Positions 34,323 through 43,666 of a stretch of 64,000 nucleotides of DNA are shown one piece after another. Location of the stretch: assembly GCA_010356995.1 (NCBI GenBank), contig ML996691.1, positions 844,211 through 908,210 of the forward strand, given 5' to 3'. The translations under genes were made by a program, and so were the position numbers. This DNA is from Trichodelitschia bisporula. Taxonomy: Eukaryota; Ascomycota; Dothideomycetes; Phaeotrichales; Phaeotrichaceae. Under the pieces are notes generated by a model. It saw only the letters and a list, made by a program, of their open reading frames with translations, searched no databases and had not been told where the DNA came from. Within the stretch, counting starts at the first letter, position 1. Every line of letters starts with the position of its first letter.

Positions 34323-35175
34323 TCAGTCATTTCGGAGAGACCGTTGCCGGAGGCCTTCTGTGATTTCGTTCGTATGCCACTTCTCAACTGGAAGATCCAA
34401 CTTGCGTACGCCCTTTCGAGGCTCGATGATCCAGCTTTCCGCAATCTCCTTGACCTCCGACTTCTTTTTCTCCGTCACCTTAGCCTCGGTCAGGCGCTGT
34501 AGATATCCCGCGTAAATGGTAACCTCGGCGATTACCACAACGATGCTCCCAGAGAAGCTCAAGGCGAGTCGCCTTGGCGTAGACCAATACCGCGCCACCA
34601 TCCACAACGCAACCGCGCAGGCTACAACTGACACCAAGACATTTATGATCATTGTGAGCTGCCGGTTGATGTCCGCATATGTGATTTCGTCGTCTTCATC
34701 GTTGGAATGGGATGAGATTGGGTCGCTGGCCATGGGAAACCGCTGCCTAAAAGTCTCGGAGACGGGCGGGTGGATCATTCGTTCGTACTGGCGAGCTTCT
34801 TCTTCTGCACGTAAGCGCGCCATCAAGGCTTTGTATTCTGAGCTCTACAAGTTGTCAGTAGGGGCCGAATCTATAAAATGCCAGGATACATACGGGTTCC
34901 GGCTTCGGTGGAGGCGGAGGCTGATAGATGGAGCAGCCTCGCAAAAGCTCGCTGAGATGCACTGGAACATGCTGGTCGCCTTCCGTCTTTGCAGCGACCT
35001 TCTCCGGATGCGCTTTGAGAAATCTCGAGACGTCCACAAGTTGGCTGTGCGATATTGGCTTTCCGGGTGCTGGCTCTACAAGCGCAGGTTCCTCTGGCTG
35101 CTCATCCTGCTGTCCGCTTTCCAGATATATCTCCACAGCCGCCGCGACTACCTTCGTCATCGAAAGAAGGACCAT
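34323..35175 (-). CDS. vma12: V-ATPase assembly factor VMA12 (VPH2)-like
   Basis: Two exons, complement(34323..34844, 34894..35175), 267 residues. Vma12 is an endoplasmic-reticulum membrane protein that, with Vma22, helps assemble the Vo sector of the vacuolar proton ATPase. Features: a soluble N-terminal half ending at SELLRGCSIYQPPPPPKPEP; after the intron SSEYKALMARLRAEEEARQY, the hallmark block of the family; then EITYADINRQLTMIINVLVS leading into two membrane helices (about 175-200 and 208-232) and a charged KKKSEVKE tail. The start at 35175 (MVLLSM) follows the short N-terminus usual for the family. The C-terminus ends RSLRND with no classical KKxx. Shares a 431-bp divergent promoter with coq1. 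Confidence 0.88.
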
Positions 35176-35606
35176 CGTGCCCGCCGCCCCGTTTGGTATG
35201 AAGCTGGTGGACGAGGCGAAATCCGATGTAGGGACAGTACTGTAGCAGATGGTGTTCGGTGTTCCTGCCGAGAATAATGTGCATGGAACGCGACGACACG
35301 ACGGGAGACGAGCAGCAAAAGGCAAGGCACATGGGGGTTGCCTTGCAGTTGTCTGTCGTACCTGAGGCAGGTATGGGGCCCTAGCGCCCAATGATTTGGG
35401 CGTTCCCTTCTCACCTTCTTTTTTACCCTGAATCCGCAGGCTGTCCAAGTGGGCGCAATTATGGATTCAACTTCGTTTCTCTTCGCAACACAAGAATCAC
35501 CTTGATCCGGAGCCGTACTGTGACTGGGGCACACTCGCTCTATCTTTCCTAGCTGCACAATTCAGCTCGCCACCTCCTACGCGACCGTCAATTCCTCTTC
35601 GCGATC
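35176..35606. promoter_or_regulatory. Divergent promoter vma12 / coq1
   Basis: 431 bp between the two start codons, transcribed in opposite directions; a compact bidirectional promoter. A CCAAT pentamer occurs near 35388. Both genes serve membrane energetics (vacuolar proton pumping, mitochondrial quinone), so co-regulation is possible but not shown. Confidence 0.6.
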
Positions 35607-36998
35607 ATGAAGCCCCGGCCAATGCGCCCCAGGTCACTCGTTTTCAATGGCTTGCTGACGTCGTCTCAATTACTGCGTTTCGTGTGTCCGCAATGTCGCC
35701 AGTCGCCAGCGCGGTCCACACCATTCGCCTTGCCCAGAAGAAACCAGTCAAGCCTTGCGGCAGCCGTATCCGCGGCGAAGCAGCTCTTTCGGAACGATGC
35801 GTCTGGTCCCGCCTCGCCGATCGCAATTGACCCGCTCCGGGCCGTCGCAAAAGAACTGAAGTTTCTTACCAAGAACATCCGCCAGCTTCTCGGTTCCGGA
35901 CACCCTACGCTGGACCGCGTGGCGAAATACTACACGCAGTCGGAGGGGAAATATGTGCGGCCCACCCTTGTGCTGCTCATGTCGCGTGCGGCAGCCCTAG
36001 CGCCCAAGGAGCCCCGCCAGGCCTTGCCCATCGGTCAACATGGCATTGACGCTCCCATTTCACCCCCCACACTCCTCTCTGATACCAACCCTTCCGCACC
36101 GGACCTCACACCGTTGACCGCGCCTGACGACTCTCTTTACGCCCATGATTCGGGCATTCTTCCTTCACAGCGGAGGCTCGCGGAGATTACTGAGCTGATC
36201 CACACCGCCTCTCTCTTGCATGACGATGTCATCGACCACTCACTCTCTCGTCGCTCTGCACCTTCGGCCAATATCGCTTTTGGGAACAAGATGGCAGTCC
36301 TGGCTGGCGACTTTCTGCTGGGACGGGCCTCCGTGGCCCTGGCGCGTCTACGGGATCCGGAGGTGACTGAACTTTTGGCAACAGTCATCGCAAACCTCGT
36401 CGAGGGCGAATTCATGCAGCTCAAGAACACAGCAAATGACGAGACGAAACCTGTCTGGACGGAGGACACTCTCTCATATTACCTGCAGAAGACGTACCTG
36501 AAGTCAGCGAGTTTGATAAGCAAGTCGTGTCGTGCTGCGGCCATTCTGGGACAGGGGTCTTCCGAAGTGGTGGATGCAGCCTATGCGTACGGGAAAAATC
36601 TGGGCCTGGCGTTCCAGTTGGTTGACGACATGCTCGACTATACCATCAGCGCGGAGGAGCTGGGTAAACCAGCTGGCGCTGACCTAGAGCTTGGTCTTGC
36701 AACAGCACCTCTGCTCTTTGCGTGGAAGAGCCATCCGGAACTCGGCGTTCTGGTTGGGCGGAAGTTTTCCAAAGAAGGAGATGTGCAGAAGGTTACTTTC
36801 CCTGGTGCTGAGACTACATTATGCTAATAAAGTTAGGCTCGCGCGATCGTTGCTAGCAGCGATGGTTTGGAGCAGACCCGAGCTCTTGCTCAGGCGTACG
36901 TTGACCAAGCCATAGAGGCACTCCACATCTTCCCGGAAAGTGAGGCCAAAAGCGGGTTGATAGAGATGTGTACCAAGGTGATGAAGCGGAGACATTAG
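35607..36998 (+). CDS. coq1: Mitochondrial long-chain polyprenyl diphosphate synthase
   Basis: Two exons, join(35607..36791, 36837..36998), 448 residues. Makes the polyprenyl tail of ubiquinone from isopentenyl diphosphate in the mitochondrial matrix. The basic, hydroxylated N-terminus (MKPRPMRPRSLVFNGLLTSS) looks like a targeting peptide. Trans-prenyltransferase motifs are intact: GKYVRPTLVLLMSRA, the first aspartate-rich motif LLHDDVIDH near residue 205, GNKMAVLAGDFLLGRA, and the second aspartate-rich motif LAFQLVDDMLDY near 340. An insertion of about 45 residues rich in Pro/Ser/Thr sits before the first motif, as in other filamentous fungi. The 45-nt intron near the end joins VQK to ARAIVASSDG. 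The product chain length cannot be read off. Confidence 0.95.
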
Positions 36999-37553
36999 GA
37001 TGGTCTGATGACGGCTCTATGAAGACTTGTGCGAATCTCAGTTATGTTCAAGGGGTCTTTCTCTCTTCTTCAATGGCACACCCGCGGCTGAGACTGGGTT
37101 GTCCGGCCTCAACTCTTTATGAGTTTCATCTCAGTATATGGAATACGTTCATGTACGAATAGAAGTGAAAACTCAGGATTAGATTGGTGGGTGCCAGGAA
37201 AGGCGGGCGCCCCGCTTGAATTCACTCGTCTCCCACGGATGGCTTGCAAATAGCACCTTAAGGGCCATAACCAGCAAGACGTGTTTCGACAGCATCATTT
37301 CTGCCTGATCAGCCGATGTACCTGTTCTCCTGGGGCAGCGGAAATGGGCAAGGCTGTATCCCGTGCCATATTTGTGACCCATAGCCGGGTAAATGTTGTT
37401 CCACGCCCTCGGGCTCCTTACCGTTCAACGTCACCTCCTCCCGGCCTCCATGCTGGGCTACCTGCAAACAACACCTGCCAGCTCTACATCACCATATCAA
37501 CTTTTGCCCTTAGCCGAAACTGCGCTGCAGTACCTGGCCCGCTTCCCGTCAAG
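36999..37553. promoter_or_regulatory. coq1 3' flank and spt3 promoter
   Basis: 555 bp co-directional gap. No gene seen. Confidence 0.5.
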
Positions 37554-38823
37554 ATGGCAGCCGACAAATCGGCCGGCCAGGCCATCGCCAAGTACAAGAC
37601 AGAGATTCAACAGGTGTGTATCCTATCACATGGCTAAACAAGAACATCTACTTTTTTCTGGTGTTTTCGCCGCCTTCGTGATAATGCGGTCTATGCCTTG
37701 TGGGCTTGCCGTTTGCCCCTAATCATCATGCCCCCAGGGCCCCTCGTGGAGGCAAACGTACTGGACGTTGGCTGACTTGTTCACTTCCAGATGATGTTCG
37801 TGTCTGGAGAGGGGGGCGAGCCATCAACTGAGACGACGACTCTGGTGGAACAGATCGTGCAACAACAAGTCCAAGAGATGGTACGCTCTAGGCGCTCTCT
37901 CGAGCATATATCAATGCTCACTTCTTTTGCAGTTGCGAGAATGCAATACGCTTGCCACCCGCCGGGGCAGCAGAAGTATTTCCACCGACGATCTTATGTT
38001 TCTCATCCGTCACGACAAGGCAAAGCTTTCTCGTCTCCGTCACTTCTTGCAGTGGAAAGACGTACGCAAAAACGTCAAAGAAACCGACGATCGTGGAGGA
38101 GACGCTGCTGGCGACCTTGCCGGCGGAGACGAGGTCCTTGGCTCTGCAGTCGTAGGCCAAGGAGGGCCGGCAGTCGACCTGAAGAAAAACAAAAAGACCC
38201 GCGTCGACTTGGTCTGGGATGTGCAGTCTTTCTTCTCCGAGCAAGTGCCTCCACGGGATGATGAGGAAGATGAAGAGGAGGAAGAGATGGCGCAGGCCAC
38301 TTTGCAACGCCTCAAGAACGCCGATGAGCGTACCAAGAAAATGAACCGCGAGGATTACATGCACTGGTCCGAATGCCGACAGGCTTCATTCACCTTCCGC
38401 AAGGGCAAGCGCTTCCGCGAGTGGGCTGGATTCGGAGTCATCACCGACAACAAGCCTAACGACGACATCATTGATATTCTCGGGTTCTTGACCTATGAGA
38501 TTGTCCAAACGCTTACCGAGGAGGCATTGAGAGTCAAAGATGCAGAGAAACTCTATCGGGCTGCCAATCGCGCTGAAACGACTGACGGTAACACCCGCAA
38601 GCGGAGGCATGAGGCCGAACCAGGCTTGTTCTCAGGACCGGAGGAGAAAAAGGAACCAGTCCAGCCCCGACACATTCATGAGGCGTTTCGGCGGATGCAG
38701 CGCCCGAATACCAAAAGTCGTGCGATGCAAGTATTCACGCGACAAGTCCATCGGCGGCCCTTGAAGCTGGTGAGTCTATCGTGACTAATGGCGATACTTC
38801 TCTAACATGTGCTATAGATCTGA
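37554..38823 (+). CDS. spt3: SAGA complex subunit Spt3
   Basis: Four exons, join(37554..37613, 37791..37880, 37933..38769, 38818..38823), 330 residues. Spt3 is the TFIID-like histone-fold subunit of SAGA that helps deliver TBP to promoters. Features: [19 protein letters not shown] across intron 1, then [17 protein letters not shown] and [29 protein letters not shown], the first histone fold; [13 protein letters not shown]; an acidic insert ([10 protein letters not shown]); then a second histone-fold half with [12 protein letters not shown] and [22 protein letters not shown]. The last exon carries just one codon plus stop (ATC TGA), reached through a standard donor GTGAGT and acceptor CTATAG; reading on without it would add four residues and a stop. 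The first intron is long (177 nt). Confidence 0.96.
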
Positions 38824-40175
38824 TAATTTCCATCTTGCTTGGTGAGGGCGTTCTGGTTTTTGGGGGCACAAGTGCTACCATGTCGGCGTTGTCACATGTT
38901 GAAGGGCTTGCTTTCGGGGAGGGCTTGCGTTCGGGAATGGTTTGCTTTCGGGGAGTTTGGAAGATATCCCGTTGAATTGTTTGCTGCAGAAGCGGAATGT
39001 CCCGCTCGACGCGTCAGAAAAGCTTCTGACTCCCAACCACTTACCATTAGCATCCGCACTACTGATGACGACCAGCGCAATAGGGACCCTAGTCATACCT
39101 ATGACTTCCTTTGGTTTAGACGGACCTATACATGATTCGTAATGTCTCGCACTTGAGGATCCCCCATGACGTAGGACATGGTCGTTGAGAAAGCTAAGCT
39201 AAGGGACGGAAGCCGGCTTCCACGACCCTGAGAGTGTGACGTTTGGCGATGCAGAGCATTTGAAACCAAGTTTAGTTGGTCCTCACTCCCCGCCTTCGTA
39301 AGCAGCGCAGGCGTCTTGCCTTCCCCCTCACCGAACCTACCCGCCGCTAACCCCCCAGATCGGACGAAACTACGTCACGTCCCCTGAACCACCACCCCCC
39401 GTACAAGCATAATCGGTCCGGGCTAATAAGATAGACCCGAATTTCTCATTGGTGACGCGGCTAACCATCCATTTCTAGCACGGTGAGCAACTTATATGCG
39501 TGGATTTGGCCCTGGGTGTTGGGGGCCTTTCGTACTTTGTCTCTCATCGTTCACTTCCTCCACCTTGATTGACACAACCACACGCGATACCTTTCTCCTC
39601 ACTGACCCTCACCTATTCCTTGCTCAAACCTCAAAAAAAACCTTCGTTCAAAAGCTCTCTTCCTGACGCCGGAGTAACCCATAAGGCGAGCTTCTTGGTC
39701 ATCTAGAGCTTTACTTCTTTGGCTTTTTAAATTAGTTACGTGCTACCTCCTGATGAAATAAGTGGAAATGAGCTCGGAAGTACTAACTCACAACTTCTCT
39801 TATAGACATGCCCTGGGGAAATGACGGAAATGAGTATGTGAAGGGGATGCGGGACCTACCGTACTTGAAGCGTGGACGGAATATTCATATCTAAGGGCCG
39901 CCCTGCTTAGGTGTTCTTGTGAACAGGAACGGCCACGATCTGTTCTGGTTGTCTTTGGTTCTCACCCATCGTTGTTTCTCTTTCTGCTCAGCGATCAAGA
40001 CTATCTGTTCTTCGGAGGCCACGACTACAGGCTCGACGCTGCCGTCCAACCTTACCAAACCGCACCGCAATCCCTGACATCCGCCTTCCACCCCTTCACT
40101 TGTCCGCGCAAGAACAGCCCTTTATCGCCTCCGCAAGTCCGTTACCAGTCGCACGGCGTCGTCAGTTCAGCAGTC
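38824..40175. promoter_or_regulatory. Promoter and probable spliced leader of orphan gene
   Basis: 1.35 kb. Pyrimidine-rich sequence at about 39540-39670 looks like a transcription start zone. A consensus branch site TACTAAC (39781-39787) followed by TTATAG (ending 39805) marks the end of a likely leader intron. Just after it an ATG at 39808 opens MPWGNDGNE; a donor GTATGT at 39834 and acceptors at 39910 and 39991 could splice this mini-exon in frame to the orphan gene. Confidence 0.45.
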
Positions 40176-41138
40176 ATGGTGTTCCCTAAGGTTACCGCCG
40201 ACGAGATGGAGGTTGTGAAGGACATCTACATGACGTTCGGCAAGAAGAATAGCCTGAGAAAGGAACAAATCCTCAAGAAGTCTCGGTATCCTGAGGAACA
40301 TGTGTTTCGGGTTCTCGACAAGATTGGGGCTACGACGACCGCTGCTGGTCGTTACTCCCTCGTTCACGAGATCGAGAACATCGAAATGGAGAACGCCCCG
40401 TCTAACATCGAGGACCTACCGATCGAGAAGGCGCCCCCGACGCTCGAGCCCAAGGCGATCTTAGATCCTGTCACTGTCGGTTACGTGAACGTGTGGCACG
40501 GCACTCCAACCGGCATGAAGACTGCGAGCCGCGAGGTTCTCGAGTACTTGAGCGAGTCCTTGGAAAAGATGATCGATAACAGCACAAGCCCTCCGACTCT
40601 CATCTTCCCGGAGGACAAGGCGCGGCCTAAAGTGCTCGAGCATACTGTGAACTGGCTTTCGACGCTTCGCCTCCCCTTCCCGTCTCGCTTCAAGGGGAGA
40701 CCCCAAATTCCCGACATGGATACTGGGGACGCCCTTGATCAGATCGATCTTGTACTCTTCCTCAGGACACTTAAGTTGAGGGAACCTCTGCACGATCAGT
40801 TCGAGGCACGCGAAGGCATCCATAGGATCCTGATAAAAAACCCCTTCAAGTACGAAGCCATCAGCATCATCTACGATGAATTTATGGAGGACGACGCGCG
40901 GGTAGTTGATTATGCTATCCGCGCCCTTGTTGAGTACATCTACAAGCTCGCCGGTGACGACCGAAATCACGAGGAGTGGCGTAAGGCACTGAAGTTCTTC
41001 CGCCCTCAAAAGGGGTTGAGGTGGCACATCGATGACCACTACTGTACGTGGATCAAGCACGGCAAGACCTGGCCCCCGAACTATCGCTCGCCCAAAAACA
41101 AGAGGAACGGCACCAACAACAATAACGTAGCGAGGTGA
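40176..41138 (+). CDS. Orphan protein of unknown function
   Basis: Single exon, 320 residues from the ATG at 40176 (MVFPKVTADEMEVV, context GTCATGG). The frame is open upstream to 39972, and a spliced start at 39808 would give about 390 residues; I keep the internal ATG because the upstream part is biased like a leader. The protein is charged and soluble with no signal peptide or membrane helix. An N-terminal helical region (VVKDIYMTFGKKNSLRKEQI) resembles a small winged or helix-turn-helix fold by eye only; a central part has DQIDLVLFLRTLKLREPLHD and ALVEYIYKLAGD; the C-terminus is basic with an Asn run. I do not recognise the family. Confidence 0.65.
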   Translation: MVFPKVTADEMEVVKDIYMTFGKKNSLRKEQILKKSRYPEEHVFRVLDKIGATTTAAGRYSLVHEIENIEMENAPSNIEDLPIEKAPPTLEPKAILDPVTVGYVNVWHGTPTGMKTASREVLEYLSESLEKMIDNSTSPPTLIFPEDKARPKVLEHTVNWLSTLRLPFPSRFKGRPQIPDMDTGDALDQIDLVLFLRTLKLREPLHDQFEAREGIHRILIKNPFKYEAISIIYDEFMEDDARVVDYAIRALVEYIYKLAGDDRNHEEWRKALKFFRPQKGLRWHIDDHYCTWIKHGKTWPPNYRSPKNKRNGTNNNNVAR

Positions 41139-42074
41139 TATCGCGTACGTGCTCAGCAGACACGCACCGCTGAGTGTGCGGCTGGTGCAATGTGTACGTC
41201 CAAAGCCTTCACCGAGAGCTCATCGGCATTGTCAACAAGGCTCAGCGTCGCCCGTTGCCCATGAACGGCGGGTTCTCCTTATTGCTCCCGTTCCCCTTCT
41301 TGGTCCCGTTCTCATTCATCTCGTTCTCCTTCTTCATCACGTTCTCCAACTTCATTCCGTTCTGCTTCATACCCCTTTCCTTCTGGGTCCGATTCTCCTT
41401 TGTGCTCCCGTTCTCCTTCACTGCTGACGCCCCATGATCCCGCATCCGAGTGGTTACTGAGAGGCTCAGACGACAGCTCGAGCATTTGGTCAAGAATAAA
41501 TGGGTGGGTCTTTCGTGTTTCGGTGTTTGGCATTACGGCGGATGCGTACCAGGGTTTGTTGATGCTGTATTTTAGACAGTTTATATTAGCCATCGGCGCC
41601 AATAATTTCAATGCCAGTCTTATCGCTTGCACATGCTCCTATCCTCGCCGCGTCTGTCTTGTCTGTGACCGTGATGCTGAGGCGGCGAGTCTGTCGGTCC
41701 GAGACTCCCGGTGCTTGCAATTGAGCCGTTTGCTTTGCGGTAGACATTCGGTCGGGGCGCGCATCATCAACGTAGGCATCTGACTGCTCACCTTCATGAT
41801 ATCCATGCCCACATCACCAAAGGACACCCTATTAAGCCTACAAAGAGGTCCACGCCGAATCAAAGCCCAGGCCACACACCTCGTTCAGCAAGAATAGCAT
41901 TGTTTTTATCAACACCACGCCCTCAACTCCATCCCGCGCCTCACGCCATCAGCCGAGCACCCATACTACATCCCACCCCACGACCATCGAGGCAAACCCG
42001 CCCCTGCAACCTGAAATTGCTCTGCCCAGAGCGTTTTCACCCGTCTCTCAACCCCCAAACGCTCTCCTCACCAG
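41139..42074. other. 3' region with minisatellite, no called gene
   Basis: 0.94 kb between the orphan gene and the lsm12 3' end. It contains the 18-bp repeat array listed separately. Short frames on both strands run through that array, but none has a recognisable domain. Confidence 0.55.
41270..41432. repeat. Degenerate 18-bp minisatellite
   Basis: About nine copies of a unit near CGTTCTCCTTCTTCATCC, with substitutions and length differences mostly in multiples of three. It starts about 130 bp after the orphan gene stop. On the plus strand one frame reads six-residue blocks such as PFSFIS; on the minus strand another reads KENG/NGTKKG-type blocks. Confidence 0.85.
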
Positions 42075-42840
42075 CTAACCCCCCTTCCTCGGCGGGACCG
42101 GCGTAGCAGGCACCGTTCTACCCCCCGCCTGGCCCTGCTGGCTCTTCTTCTTCGTCCAAAACCCCTCTAGCACCTTCTTAATCTGCATCATCTGCCCCTG
42201 TTTGTTCTTCGGCACCCGGAGGCTCTCAACCGTATACGGAGGCTCGACCCGAATACTATCGTTCACAATGATATTCGGCCCATCCCAGCGCGTCGGAAGT
42301 CTGCACTGTCAGCCTTGTCCTGTCCGTGAGTGGCGGAGCACACTCACGTTTTCTCGAAGTGGTCGAACACCTCCTGCGCCTCGGCGCTCACGCCTCTCCC
42401 CCGATTCGCCTCTTTCCGCTGCGCCTCGCGCACCGCCTTCTCCTCGCGCGCGCGGAAGGCCTCCATCCCCAGCCGCGGGAGCTCAGGCTCCGCCTCCTGC
42501 GGAGGCGGTGAGAGGATCTTCCACCCCGCGACCTGAGAAAGCGGAACGACGTGGAAGGTACTCGGTGGGGAGGCGGGGCCGGACGGCGGAGGGCCTTCGC
42601 GCAGGGCGAGGAGGTTTGTGACACTACAGGCGGCGAAGAGGGTCGCTTCGAGGGTGTGGTTTGGGAGCGTGGTGGTGATGCGGACGCTGTTGGTGGGAAA
42701 TGTTAGCAGCTATAGGTTGTACGAAAGGATGACGCGTACCGAGCGCCGACGACTTTGAAGATCGGGTCGCTTTCTGGTAGGGTGCCTGGCTTGGATGCGG
42801 GGCTTTGCTTGTTGGGACCGGTGCCGCGCTTGGGATCCAT
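42075..42840 (-). CDS. lsm12: LSM12 homologue
   Basis: Three exons, complement(42075..42300, 42348..42686, 42740..42840), 221 residues. LSM12 proteins have an N-terminal Lsm-like fold and a C-terminal anticodon-binding-like (AD) domain and associate with Pbp1/ataxin-2 and ribosomes in stress responses. Features: FKVVGARVRITTTLPNHTLEATLFAACSVTNLLALREG (the Lsm part, split by the first intron), a Pro/Glu-rich linker, a helical EEKAVREAQRKEANRGRGVS, then LPTRWDGPNIIVNDSIRVEPPYTVESLRV, the AD-domain core, and a Lys/Gln/Pro tail. The AD block aligns by eye with the animal form (N-I-V-N-D/E-x-I-x-V-x-P-P-Y). Good fit in length. Confidence 0.88.
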
Positions 42841-43666
42841 GATTGCGTTGGGTTGAGGGTCGCCGCTCTGCTTGCTGCTTCAAGTTCGCTTGCTGCCTCT
42901 CTCTCACTCGCTCTCTCGCTCTCTCTCTCTGGCAGGCCGGACGTCTCAGTCTGCGGACATGCAGAACACGATGGGGGCGTCAGGCCGTCGTGATAGCGGA
43001 AGAAGTGTCGGTAGACCACCTAGCAGCCCAGCCGGAGAATTTGGGTGCTGCTCGCGTGTAGAAACGATGTGACGGAACCGCGCGTTCGGGGTGGCGTCGA
43101 GGCCACGTCCACAGCAACGAGGGGGTAGCGGAGTTTGGGACCGTGTCTCGTCGCCCTTGGAGCTAACGGCTAGGTGCTACCTTGGTTAGCAACGCAGTGG
43201 GTCGGCTGAGTGAGAGGTGAGTGCTCTCACAGCATAAAGGATGTGTCGGTTGGAGGATGGCAGCGATTGGTGATTTGGCCGTGCTTCTGCAGGGAGTCTG
43301 TGGCACAGTGCATCTGCGTGGTGGGTGTGGCTGGTGGGCAAGAGGCACGCCAAGTTTAAGCGCCCCGTCGGGGAAAGGGGCGGGAAGTTCCGCTTTAAGA
43401 GCAGCAGCCGAGGCCAACCTCCTTCTCAGCCACGCACTTGAGCCACTTTCCTTAATATACGTAGCTTGACGCACTCTCACAATTCTCACTTCAACGTGGT
43501 TAGGTTCGACAATGGAGTGCTTAATTTTCATTCATCCCACCTGAAGGTATATTTCAGAGTTAAAGCCACCACCTGGGCCGCATGTCTCGTTTCACAACCG
43601 ACCCAGTATCAGCACCTTCTCTGCGTCTATCGATGCATCTCAGCCTCGTGTCACGGATACAACACT
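42841..43666. promoter_or_regulatory. lsm12 promoter and gnd1 3' flank
   Basis: 0.83 kb. Just upstream of the lsm12 ATG is a CT microsatellite (42897-42931 on the plus strand, so GA-rich in the lsm12 leader). No gene recognised. Confidence 0.5.
42897..42931. repeat. CT-rich microsatellite
   Basis: Interrupted (CT)n tract about 57 bp upstream of the lsm12 start codon; on the lsm12 sense strand it is GA-rich, like GAGA-type promoter tracts. Confidence 0.85.
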
